DNA of 64,000 bases from Solirubrobacteraceae bacterium (GTDB taxonomy: Bacteria; Actinomycetota; Thermoleophilia; Solirubrobacterales; Solirubrobacteraceae), in NCBI GenBank assembly GCA_017882445.1, contig JADGPK010000001.1:105130-169129 (forward strand). Reading direction: 5' to 3'. This document shows, piece by piece, positions 57,367 to 64,000 of the stretch. The translations under genes and the position numbers were made by a program. The first letter of the stretch is position 1, and each line of letters opens with the position of its first letter. Below the pieces are notes generated by a model. It saw nothing but the letters and a program-made list of their open reading frames with translations. It was not told where the DNA came from and made no database searches.

Positions 57367-58617
57367 CTAGAACTCCTCGACGCTGTGTGGGCCCACGCAG
57401 GCGACGGCCAGGTTGTCGGCCACGCCGTCCGCTACCTCGCGGACCTCGTCGTAGGTCACCGCATCGAGCGCGGCGATGGCAGCATCGGGGTCGATGTCCT
57501 CGCCGAAGACGATCGACTGGTTTGCCCCGTATCGGGCGACGGCGTTGGTGTTCTCAAACGCCAGCACCGTGCGGCCGGCCGCGTAGGCGCGCGCCCGCTG
57601 CACCTCCTCCTCGGTCGGGCCGTTCTTGCGCAGCTCGTCGACTATCTCGCGCATGCGCGTGTAGGCCTCCACGCACTTCCCCGACTCGAGGCCCGAGCCG
57701 AGTTGCAGGACGGGCACGTCGGCGAAGGTGTGGTCGACCGCATAGACCGAGTAGCACAGGCCGCGCTTCTCACGTATCTCCTCGAACAGGCGCGAGCCCA
57801 TCGAGCCTCCGAGGAGAGTCGAGTAGATCGACAGCGCTGCGCGCTCGCGGACGTCCGAGACAGTGATGTCGGGCCGGTAGATCATGCGCAGGTGCGACTG
57901 GTTGGTGTCGCGCTGCTCGACGAGCTTCTGCGGGTCGAAGTCCGGAGCGGGCAGGCAGGGCTCGGGCTCGGGCAGCGACGGAAAACGGGCGAAGCGCTCT
58001 TGCAGCTCCTCCTCGGCGGGCACGTGTTCGAGGTTCCCCGCCAGGAACGCGCCTCCCCGCGCGCCCGCCCAGCGGCGTTCGCGGAAGGCGACGATCCCCT
58101 CGCGCGTGAAGCTTCTGAGGTTCTGCTCTGCTCCCAGCACGGTACGCCCGAGCGGGTGCTCGCCGAAGGCCGCCCGGTCGATCAGATACTCGGCGACCAT
58201 CGACGGCTGGTCGAAGGCGCGATTGATCTCCTGGATCACGACACCGCGCTCGCGGTCGAGCTCCTCGGCGTCCAGTCGCGGGCGACCCACGAAGTCGGTG
58301 AGCAGGTCGATCGCCGCGCTCGCGCTCTCAGCGCGCACGGTGATGTGGAAGGCGACGAGGTCATGGCTCGTATAGGCGTTCAGCACGCCCCCGAGCCGCT
58401 CGGCCGTCTCGTTCACGTCCTTGTAGGTCGGGAACTTCTCCCCACCCTTGAACACGAGGTGCTCGAGGAAGTGGGCCATCCCGTTCTCATCGGCGCGCTC
58501 GTTGCGCGCGCCAGCGTCGAAGGCTACGAGCACCGTCAGCGCGCGGGTGCCGGGCAGCGCGATCCTGTGGATCGGCAGGCCGTTCGAGGGCACGGTGCTG
58601 GCTGTCACGCTCGCCAT
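57367..58617 (-). CDS. M16 family zinc peptidase
   Basis: Inverzincin peptidase (416 aa, PqqL/processing-peptidase type). The inverted zinc motif is HFLEH in MAHFLEHLVFKGGEKF (about residue 48), with the distal Glu in the helix ERGVVIQEINRAFDQPS. LGGSMGSRLFEEIREKRGLCYSVYA is the C-terminal family block. In many actinobacteria this gene follows the polynucleotide phosphorylase gene; here the gene upstream in its own direction is the divergent S41 protease. Role: degradation of small peptides, exact substrate unknown. Confidence 0.92.
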   Translation of the reverse strand: MASVTASTVPSNGLPIHRIALPGTRALTVLVAFDAGARNERADENGMAHFLEHLVFKGGEKFPTYKDVNETAERLGGVLNAYTSHDLVAFHITVRAESASAAIDLLTDFVGRPRLDAEELDRERGVVIQEINRAFDQPSMVAEYLIDRAAFGEHPLGRTVLGAEQNLRSFTREGIVAFRERRWAGARGGAFLAGNLEHVPAEEELQERFARFPSLPEPEPCLPAPDFDPQKLVEQRDTNQSHLRMIYRPDITVSDVRERAALSIYSTLLGGSMGSRLFEEIREKRGLCYSVYAVDHTFADVPVLQLGSGLESGKCVEAYTRMREIVDELRKNGPTEEEVQRARAYAAGRTVLAFENTNAVARYGANQSIVFGEDIDPDAAIAALDAVTYDEVREVADGVADNLAVACVGPHSVEEF

Positions 58618-58668
58618 CAGCCCACCCTAGAAGGTTCTCGCGGATCCCGGGCGCGCTCGCGCCTCGAC

Positions 58669-58674
58669 TACGCT
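58669..58674 (+). promoter_or_regulatory. -10 hexamer TACGCT before the S41 protease gene
   Basis: TACGCT is 11 nt before ATG 58686, near-leaderless. It favours ATG 58686 over the ORF-track start at 58674. Confidence 0.4.
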
Positions 58675-58685
58675 TGCCTGCAGCC

Positions 58686-59894
58686 ATGACCACGCCACAA
58701 CGACAGCCGCTGAACGCCGTGCTCGCGTTCCTGCTCCCGATCCTGCTCGTCTTCGGACTGTGGCTCGGCGGGCATCCGGAACACCTTCCCGGCTTCCTGC
58801 GCAGCACGTTCGTAGCCGATCACCAGACGCGGGTCGTCGACGAAGCGATCCGGCGAATCGCTCACGACTACTACCGCGCGATCCCCACCAACCAGCTGTC
58901 CAACGCCTCGATCTCCGGCGTGGTCTCGAGCCTAGGCGATCGCTTCTCCCACTATCTCACGCCAAGCGAATACCGGGAATTCAACGCTCCGCCGCACTTC
59001 ACCGGCATCGGTGTCGCCGTCGGTCCGGACCCCCGCGGACTGCTGATCGCACGCGTATTCGACGCCTCGCCGGCCATCCGCGCGGGCCTGAAGGCGGGCG
59101 AGCTGATCGTGGCGGTCAACGGGCGCACGCTCAAAGGCCTCTCCGGCGACGCCGCCACCGCGCTCATCAAGGGTCTGCCAGGAACAGACGTCGTGCTCCA
59201 GATCGAGACTCCGCGGACGCGCTCCGCACGCGCGAGCGTCCGCACCCTGAAGATCACGCGCGCGACGATCTCCGAGCCGGTGGTCGCCTCAGCCACGAGG
59301 ACCGTCCGCGGCGTCAGGCTCGGTGTGGTGGCCCTCGCGACGTTCAGTCCGGGGGCGCACGCAGAAGTTCGCGAAGCGGTCGAGCACGAGCTTCACGCGG
59401 GTGCGCGCGGGATAGTGCTCGATCTACGTGACAACGGCGGAGGCCTCGTCGAGGAGGCCCAGATGATCGCGAGCATCTTCATTCCCAGCGGGACGATCGT
59501 CAGCACGCGCGGGCGCACCCAGACGCCCGAGATGCTGATCGCGACCGGCGGCGCGATCTCGACGTCGATCCCGGTGGTGGTCCTCGTCGATGCGAACACA
59601 GCCTCGGCAGCCGAGATCGTCACGGCGGCCCTGCAGGACCATCATCGGGCAACCGTCGTGGGCACCCACACGTTCGGCAAGGGCGTGTTCCAGGAGGAGG
59701 AGTCGCTGTCCAACGGGGGCGCGCTCGACATCACCGTCGGGGAGTACTTCACCCCCGCCGGGCGCAACCTGGGCGGCGGCGGCGTCAAGGAGGGCGCCGG
59801 AATCACCCCCGAAGTGGCTCTCGGGAAGAACCAGGTGGACACACCGCACGGCGTCGATGTGGCGCTCGCGACGCTCGCTGCGAAGGTGAAGTGA
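58686..59894 (+). CDS. S41 carboxy-terminal processing peptidase (CtpA-like)
   Basis: Membrane-anchored serine protease (402 aa). One N-terminal helix (AVLAFLLPILLVFGLWLGG), then a PDZ domain (FTGIGVAVGPDPRGLLIARVFDASPAIRAGLKAGELIVAVNG, about residues 100-145), then the S41 core. The catalytic Ser is in NTASAAEIV and the Lys in THTFGKGVFQEE. It would trim secreted or membrane proteins outside the cell. The stop overlaps the RNase R start (GTGA). Confidence 0.93.
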   Translation: MTTPQRQPLNAVLAFLLPILLVFGLWLGGHPEHLPGFLRSTFVADHQTRVVDEAIRRIAHDYYRAIPTNQLSNASISGVVSSLGDRFSHYLTPSEYREFNAPPHFTGIGVAVGPDPRGLLIARVFDASPAIRAGLKAGELIVAVNGRTLKGLSGDAATALIKGLPGTDVVLQIETPRTRSARASVRTLKITRATISEPVVASATRTVRGVRLGVVALATFSPGAHAEVREAVEHELHAGARGIVLDLRDNGGGLVEEAQMIASIFIPSGTIVSTRGRTQTPEMLIATGGAISTSIPVVVLVDANTASAAEIVTAALQDHHRATVVGTHTFGKGVFQEEESLSNGGALDITVGEYFTPAGRNLGGGGVKEGAGITPEVALGKNQVDTPHGVDVALATLAAKVK

Positions 59895-61843
59895 GCGCCT
59901 CTCGCCCGCGCAGGCCCGGCGGCTCCAGCGCCTCGAGTCGACCCGCCCCCCCGGACGCCGTCGTGGCGGTGCTGGAGAGACGCGGGCGCTTCCTCGCCGC
60001 TGCGCCGCTGTTTGCGCGACCCGATCGAGTCGCCCCCTCACCGCGTAGGGGAGGCTCGGCGAGCATCACGCTGAAGTCCCTGCGCCCCGAACGGGGAGGT
60101 GGGCGTGATGCGCGTGCGGGGGACCTCGTCCTCGTGCAGGGCGCCGCCCGCGGGTCGACGGGGCGCATCGTGCGCGTCCTCGGTCGTCCCGATGTGGCGC
60201 GTGACGTGATCGAGGGGCTCATGCTCGATCGGGGTCTCAGGCGCGGCTTCGACCCGGCGGTGGAGCGCGAGGCGCGAGCCGCCGGCGAGCACGTCAGGAG
60301 CTCGCAGGGTGGCAGGCGCGATCTGCGCGGGCTGGCGACGTTCACCATCGACCCCGCCAGCGCCCGCGACTTCGACGACGCCATCTCGGCCGAAGAGATC
60401 GGAGATGGCACGACGCGGGTATGGGTCCACATCGCCGATGTCACAGCGCACGTGCGCGAGGGCTCGCTCGTCGACCGCGAGGCGCGCAGACGCGCAACGA
60501 GCGTGTATGTGCCCGGGGCGGTCGAGCCGATGCTTCCCCATGCCCTGTCGAGCGACGCCTGCTCGCTGATGCCCGGGGAGGACCGCCCGGTGGTGACCGT
60601 GGAGTTGGACCTGCGCGGCGCTCTCCTCGCAAGGGCCGCCTTCTACCGCTCCCTGATCCGCTCGGATGAACGACTGGACTACGAGCGCGTGGATCGCATC
60701 TTCGCGGGCGGCGAGTCGGCGGCCGAGCCGTGGCGGGAGCCTCTGCGGGCCGCGCGGGAGACGGCGGCGGCGCTTCAGCAGAAGCGCGAGCGGAGCGGCG
60801 CGCTGGTGGTGGAATCGGAGGAGCCCGAGATCTCTTTCGACGAGCAGGGCAACGTCGCGGCCATTTCCACCCGCGTGCAGACAGAGTCCCATCGCCTGAT
60901 CGAGCACCTCATGATCGCCGCCAACGAGGCCGTGGCGGCGCTGCTGGCCCAGCGCGAGGTGCCGTGCCTGTATCGCGTCCACGAGCGTCCCGAGCCCGAA
61001 CGTATCGCCCACCTGGCCGACCAGCTGGCCTCCCTGGAGGTGCCCACCCCGCCGCTGCCTGAGCAGCTGTCCGCCTCGCAGGCCGCCGAGCTCGTCGGCG
61101 AGATCTCAAGGAGGGTCGACGAGCACGTGCGGCGCACGGGCCGAGGACGGTTGGCGCTGAGCTCGCTCGTGCTCCGCTCGCTCAAGCAGGCCTACTACTC
61201 GCCCAGGAACCTCGGCCACGCGGGCCTGCATTCGGCCACCTACTGCCACTTCACGTCGCCCATCCGCCGCTACCCCGATCTGGTCTGCCACCGCGCGCTG
61301 CTCTCCGCGGTCGGCGCAGGGGAGCGCGCGCCGCGCGCCGGAGAGCTCGTGGAGCTCGGTGTGTGGACCTCCGAACGCGAGCGCGACGCCATGACGATCG
61401 AGCGCGACGCGGACGACATCGCGCGCTGCTTCGCCTTGGAGCGCACTCTCTACGAGGACGGCTTCGAGCAGGTCTTCGCGGGGGAGATCACCGGGCTGAT
61501 CTCCGCGGGCGCGTTCGTCGCCTTCGGCCCCGCCGGCGAGGCCGAGGGACAGGAGGTCGTGTCGCCGGCCTACGAGGGCATGCTGCCGGTACGGCTGTTG
61601 CGTGCTCCCCCCGCGACCACCGAGAGGACCCCCAGGGGCCGCAATCAGCGCCGATCTCACGGCACGAGGGACGCCGGTGGCGATCGGGACGGCGCACGCG
61701 AGTGGTGGGAGCTCAACGAGCAGGGCACCATCCTGCAGGGCGAGCGCACCGGGGCGACGCTGCGCTTGAGCGATCCGGTGGAAGTGCGGGTGGCGCGTGT
61801 GGACAGCGTCCGCGGACGCGTCGATCTCCTGCCGGCAGGCTAG
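59891..61843 (+). CDS. rnr: RNase R/RNase II family 3'-5' exoribonuclease
   Basis: RNB-domain exonuclease (650 aa). The catalytic block FTIDPASARDFDDAISAEE has the metal Asp residues, with IADVTAHVREGSLVDREARRRATSVYVPG following. SPIRRYPDLVCHRAL is the C-terminal RNB block, and a C-terminal S1 domain (EQVFAGEITGLISAGAFVAFG) completes it. An Arg-rich insert (TPRGRNQRRSHGTRDAGG) splits the S1 domain. RNase R degrades structured and tmRNA-tagged mRNAs; smpB is next and ssrA is 1.8 kb away, which fits that role. Confidence 0.94.
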   Translation: MSASRPRRPGGSSASSRPAPPDAVVAVLERRGRFLAAAPLFARPDRVAPSPRRGGSASITLKSLRPERGGGRDARAGDLVLVQGAARGSTGRIVRVLGRPDVARDVIEGLMLDRGLRRGFDPAVEREARAAGEHVRSSQGGRRDLRGLATFTIDPASARDFDDAISAEEIGDGTTRVWVHIADVTAHVREGSLVDREARRRATSVYVPGAVEPMLPHALSSDACSLMPGEDRPVVTVELDLRGALLARAAFYRSLIRSDERLDYERVDRIFAGGESAAEPWREPLRAARETAAALQQKRERSGALVVESEEPEISFDEQGNVAAISTRVQTESHRLIEHLMIAANEAVAALLAQREVPCLYRVHERPEPERIAHLADQLASLEVPTPPLPEQLSASQAAELVGEISRRVDEHVRRTGRGRLALSSLVLRSLKQAYYSPRNLGHAGLHSATYCHFTSPIRRYPDLVCHRALLSAVGAGERAPRAGELVELGVWTSERERDAMTIERDADDIARCFALERTLYEDGFEQVFAGEITGLISAGAFVAFGPAGEAEGQEVVSPAYEGMLPVRLLRAPPATTERTPRGRNQRRSHGTRDAGGDRDGAREWWELNEQGTILQGERTGATLRLSDPVEVRVARVDSVRGRVDLLPAG

Positions 61844-61846
61844 GCT
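61841..61846 (+). promoter_or_regulatory. -10 hexamer TAGGCT before smpB
   Basis: TAGGCT, overlapping the rnr stop codon, is 6 nt before the smpB ATG. It would make a leaderless smpB mRNA in addition to read-through from rnr. Confidence 0.45.
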
Positions 61847-61852
61847 CGGAGC

Positions 61853-62335
61853 ATGGCCAAGGGCAAGGGCAAGCGCAAGATCGGCGCCGGGGACGTGGCA
61901 TCCAACCGCTACGCCTCCCACCGCTACGAGCTGATCGAGCGGCTGGAGTGCGGAATCGTGTTGGAAGGCACCGAGGTCAAGGCTCTACGTACGTCCGGCG
62001 CCCAGCTGAAGGACGGCTATGCCGCGATCCGCGACGGGGAGCTGTGGCTGCACTCCGTGCACGTGCCTCCCTATCAGCCCGCCTCGCGCGAAAACCACGA
62101 ACCCGAACGGCCCCGCAAGCTGCTCCTGCACCGGCGCGAGCTCGACCGCATCGCCGCGCGCGCCAAGGAGCGAGGCCTGACGCTCGTGCCCACCCGCATC
62201 TACTTCACCGGTGCTCACGCCAAGGTCGAGATCGCCCTCGCACGGGGCAAGGATCTCTACGACAAGCGCCAGTCGATCCGCGAGCGCGAGACCAAGCGCG
62301 ACATGGAACGCGCCGTGCGCGAGGCCAGGCGGTAG
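61853..62335 (+). CDS. smpB: tmRNA-binding protein SmpB
   Basis: SmpB (160 aa) carries tmRNA to stalled ribosomes. NRYASHRYELIERLECGIVLEGTEVKALRTSGAQLKDGYAAI is the family start, and KERGLTLVPTRIYFTGAHAKVEIALARGKDLYDKR the core. The basic C-terminal tail (RETKRDMERAVREARR) enters the mRNA channel. Its RNA partner ssrA is at 63630-63990. Confidence 0.97.
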   Translation: MAKGKGKRKIGAGDVASNRYASHRYELIERLECGIVLEGTEVKALRTSGAQLKDGYAAIRDGELWLHSVHVPPYQPASRENHEPERPRKLLLHRRELDRIAARAKERGLTLVPTRIYFTGAHAKVEIALARGKDLYDKRQSIRERETKRDMERAVREARR

Positions 62336-62370
62336 GCCGGCCTGGAGTCAGATCGAAGCGCAGGCCCGAG

Positions 62371-63291
62371 TCAGATCGAGCGGAAGCTGTGGCCGGCCGA
62401 GCTGAGGATGTGCGTCTCGTGCATCCCGAACGCAAGCAGCGCGATCAGCCCGATGTAGACCACCCCGACGAGCATGCGGTTGCGGCGCGAGACGCGATAG
62501 TAGGCGGCCTGCTCGAGCGAGCGTGTCTTGCGCTGCTGCCAGCGCCGCCAGGTCTCCATGCCTCCGAACAGGACGATGATCAGCAGGATGGGGTTGGGAA
62601 ACACGAACACCATCGCTACCAGCGCACCGAAGCCCAGGAACCACATCCAGGGCGCCATCGCGGCCATCGCACGTCCACCGTCGAGTGGGACCACCGGCAG
62701 CAGGTTGAAGAGGTTCAGGAAGAACCCCACATAGGCGAGCGCTCGAAGCAGGTCGCTGTTCGTCGCCTCGCCGACCGCCAGGCAGACGCCCGAGCCGATG
62801 GTGCCGAGGATGGGACCGGCCAGTCCGACACGCGCCTCGGCGAGCGCGTTCTCGCCGAGCGACTTCGCCATGATCATGGCACCCAGGAATGGAACGAACA
62901 TCGGCGCGCTCGCCTTGATGCCCTCGCGGCGCAGCTGGATCACATGGCCCATCTCGTGCACGAACAGCAGCACCACGAACCCGGCCGCGAACGTCCAGCC
63001 CCAGAACAGCGAATAGGCGGCGACGGACACCAATGCCGTCCCGGCGGTCGTCAGCAGCTTCAGTTTCGGCAGCAGCAGCACTGCGCCTTTGATCGCAGCG
63101 AAGAACTTGGCCGCAAGCGCTCCGACCGCCGCCAGGGCGCTCCCGATCCGCCGGCGTACGTTGCCCGTCTTATGGCCGCCCGAAGCTCCAAACGGGTTCT
63201 CGCTGGGGTGCGCCGGGAGCACCTCCGCGTGGATGGGCGCCGCCGGTGCGACCGGTGCGCGCGCGGACAGGGAGAGCTCGCGATTGTCCAT
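62371..63291 (-). CDS. site-2 protease family membrane metalloprotease (M50)
   Basis: 306-aa intramembrane zinc protease. The zinc motif is HEMGH in LLFVHEMGHVIQLRREG (about residue 111), and NLLPVVPLDGGRAMAAM is the second conserved block with the third ligand Asp. About six hydrophobic segments are visible. The N-terminal 45 residues are hydrophilic. This compact form lacks a PDZ domain. It could cleave anti-sigma factors, but no sigma-factor gene is near. It converges on smpB with a 35-bp gap. Confidence 0.88.
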   Translation of the reverse strand: MDNRELSLSARAPVAPAAPIHAEVLPAHPSENPFGASGGHKTGNVRRRIGSALAAVGALAAKFFAAIKGAVLLLPKLKLLTTAGTALVSVAAYSLFWGWTFAAGFVVLLFVHEMGHVIQLRREGIKASAPMFVPFLGAMIMAKSLGENALAEARVGLAGPILGTIGSGVCLAVGEATNSDLLRALAYVGFFLNLFNLLPVVPLDGGRAMAAMAPWMWFLGFGALVAMVFVFPNPILLIIVLFGGMETWRRWQQRKTRSLEQAAYYRVSRRNRMLVGVVYIGLIALLAFGMHETHILSSAGHSFRSI

Positions 63292-63414
63292 GCCTTCATT
63301 GTCGCAGCACCCTTAAGCGTCGCCTAACGCGTCGCGCCCCCCGACAATGTCCCGGACCCGGGGTTCGCGGATGCATTTCTTGCGCAATGTGCGGGATCGA
63401 GTGGCGGGAGGGGG

Positions 63415-63443
63415 TTGCAATGGCCGGGGGTGCGAGCTAGCTT
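63415..63443 (+). promoter_or_regulatory. promoter of the candidate small RNA (TTGCAA-17-TAGCTT)
   Basis: TTGCAA (63415-63420) and TAGCTT (63438-63443) are separated by the ideal 17 nt. The predicted start, 7-8 nt after the -10, is G 63451, the first base of the closing stem of the RNA described next. This is the only place in the window where I see a clear -35 and -10 pair. Confidence 0.65.
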
Positions 63444-63450
63444 GGATCCA

Positions 63451-63573
63451 GACGCGGAACCGATCCGCAAAGAGCGAGGCCACCGAGGTGTGAGGCCGCG
63501 CCACCCACCGAGAAAGGCTCCCGAGCCGGACGAAGTGGGTTCCTCAAGTGGATCGGAACCGCGTCGTTTTTTT
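63451..63573 (+). ncRNA. candidate structured small RNA, about 123 nt, upstream of ssrA
   Basis: The 5' end GACGCGGAACCGATCC (63451-63466) pairs with GGATCGGAACCGCGTC (63550-63565): 7 bp, a two-base A-A internal loop, then 7 bp more, extended by G-U and C-G. The right arm is followed by G and seven T residues (63567-63573), so it works as an intrinsic terminator. Inside, ACCCAC (63503-63508) pairs with GTGGGT (63535-63540) around a GGCTC/GAGCC hairpin (63516-63527). I do not recognise it as 6S, SRP or RNase P RNA. No convincing ORF is present. It fills most of the 338-bp gap 63292-63629. Confidence 0.7.
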
Positions 63574-63606
63574 GCCGTGCGCCGGCTCGGGCCGCTGTGG
63601 TGCGGC

Positions 63607-63612
63607 TAGACT
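63607..63612 (+). promoter_or_regulatory. -10 hexamer TAGACT of ssrA
   Basis: TAGACT lies 17 nt before the mature 5' end of tmRNA, giving a short leader that RNase P would remove. The -35 region is not clear. Confidence 0.45.
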
Positions 63613-63629
63613 GAAGAAGCGACATTCCC

Positions 63630-63990
63630 GGGGACGACAGGCTTCGACGTGGTCGGCTCGTGGGGATGGTGGCGAGTCGAGGTCCCGGGCGGCCTCGTAA
63701 AACACCCGGGAAAAACATAAGTGCGGACTCTCACGAGTACGCCCTCGCTGCTTAGTCAATAGCTAAGCCGTGAGGTCTCGGGCCCCGCTTGCCTGCGGCG
63801 GGGAAGGCCGGGATCAGAAAGCAGGCTCACCCGGCGCGGTCCGCCTTCGCCAAGTCGGGGAAACTCAGGAGGCTGGTCCCCCACAACCCCGCCGGCGAGG
63901 CGAGTGGGGGACGAGATCAGAGCGCCGGCTACGCTCGTAGAAGCCATTCACACGCGATCACGGACGTGGGTTCGATTCCCACCGTCTCCA
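63630..63990 (+). ncRNA. ssrA: transfer-messenger RNA (tmRNA)
   Basis: The 5' end GGGGACG (63630-63636) pairs with CGTCTCC (63983-63989) to form the tRNA-like acceptor stem. Its third pair is G-U, the alanine identity mark. The T arm reads GTGGGTTCGATTCCCAC. The tag frame starts at GCG 63723 and reads ADSHEYALAA, then TAG at 63753; the ALAA end is the usual protease degron. The 3' CCA is not encoded (A then CTG), so it must be added by the CCA enzyme. It frees stalled ribosomes together with SmpB, encoded 1.3 kb upstream. One-piece, not permuted. Confidence 0.97.
63723..63755 (+). other. tmRNA tag reading frame (ADSHEYALAA)
   Basis: Ten codons from the resume codon GCG to TAG. The tag resembles the mycobacterial form ADSHQRDYALAA, with the centre shortened by two residues. 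Confidence 0.93.
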
Positions 63991-64000
63991 CTGGTTCAAC

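Noticed and set aside
61363-63327. 654-aa ORF on the + strand overlapping rnr, smpB and the site-2 protease gene
   Set aside because: Arg-rich, low-complexity shadow frame; the three genes it covers have clear family motifs in other frames.
63451-63573. 6S, SRP or RNase P RNA identity for the new small RNA
   Set aside because: Too short for RNase P and typical 6S, and no SRP GGNA-loop consensus; left as unknown.

Overview
This is a high-GC, gene-dense chromosomal window that looks like an actinobacterium. The class Thermoleophilia (Solirubrobacterales-like) is my best guess, by inference only. The pointers are high-GC codon use, a deazaflavin (F420)-type oxidoreductase, a tmRNA tag ending ALAA, a mycobacterial-type methylated-glucan gene set, and ftsZ translated directly after a parA-like gene. 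I see no insertion sequence, prophage, CRISPR array or tRNA gene. The accessory content is mainly two small toxin-antitoxin-like modules placed between housekeeping genes.

Layout. 0-5.5 kb: ArsA-type ATPase, ParA-like ATPase overlapping an N-terminally extended FtsZ, gamma-glutamyltransferase and a coupled lipoprotein. 5.5-9.6 kb: two methyltransferases, a GH57 glucan branching enzyme and a hexapeptide acyltransferase, the same four gene types found in the mycobacterial methylglucose lipopolysaccharide (MGLP) locus. 9.7-21 kb: acyl-CoA and propionate metabolism (MeaB, Ddn-like protein, acyl-CoA dehydrogenase, thiolase, stand-alone B12 domain, EtfBA, ETF-quinone oxidoreductase), with PepA, an esterase and a HAD phosphatase. 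21-27 kb: translation cluster rpmE, DUF1385, prfA, prmC, tsaC, then glyA behind a ZTP (pfl) riboswitch. 27-34.3 kb: envelope glycan genes (WecA/MraY-like, GT87-like, a GT28 fused to a degenerate NodB-like domain, EamA transporter, deacetylase, PAP2). 34.3-42 kb: complete F1Fo ATP synthase operon atpIBEFHAGDC. 42-48.2 kb: nucleotide-sugar genes (ugd, two nucleotidyltransferases, PGI/PMI) with ahcY. 48.2-54.4 kb: ctaG-like, hpf, secA, a Phd/PIN module, and prfB with its programmed frameshift. 54.4-58.6 kb: nadC-nadA, an XRE/nucleotidyltransferase module, M16 peptidase. 58.7-64 kb: S41 protease, RNase R, smpB, site-2 protease, a new candidate structured small RNA, and ssrA.

How the genes work together. 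Ribosome rescue is concentrated at the right end (RNase R, SmpB, tmRNA), and both class I release factors plus PrmC are also in the window. EtfBA and ETF-QO pass electrons from the acyl-CoA dehydrogenase to quinone, and so to the proton gradient used by the ATP synthase. MeaB and the B12 domain serve methylmalonyl-CoA mutase, whose catalytic subunit is not here. A recurring signature is a -10-like hexamer TANNNT placed 6-12 nt before a start codon with no Shine-Dalgarno. It suggests leaderless transcripts for many single genes, and I used it to choose several starts. The most novel items are the roughly 123-nt RNA gene just upstream of ssrA, the MGLP-like gene set, the GT28-NodB fusion, and the two modules whose palindromic operators overlap leaderless promoters.
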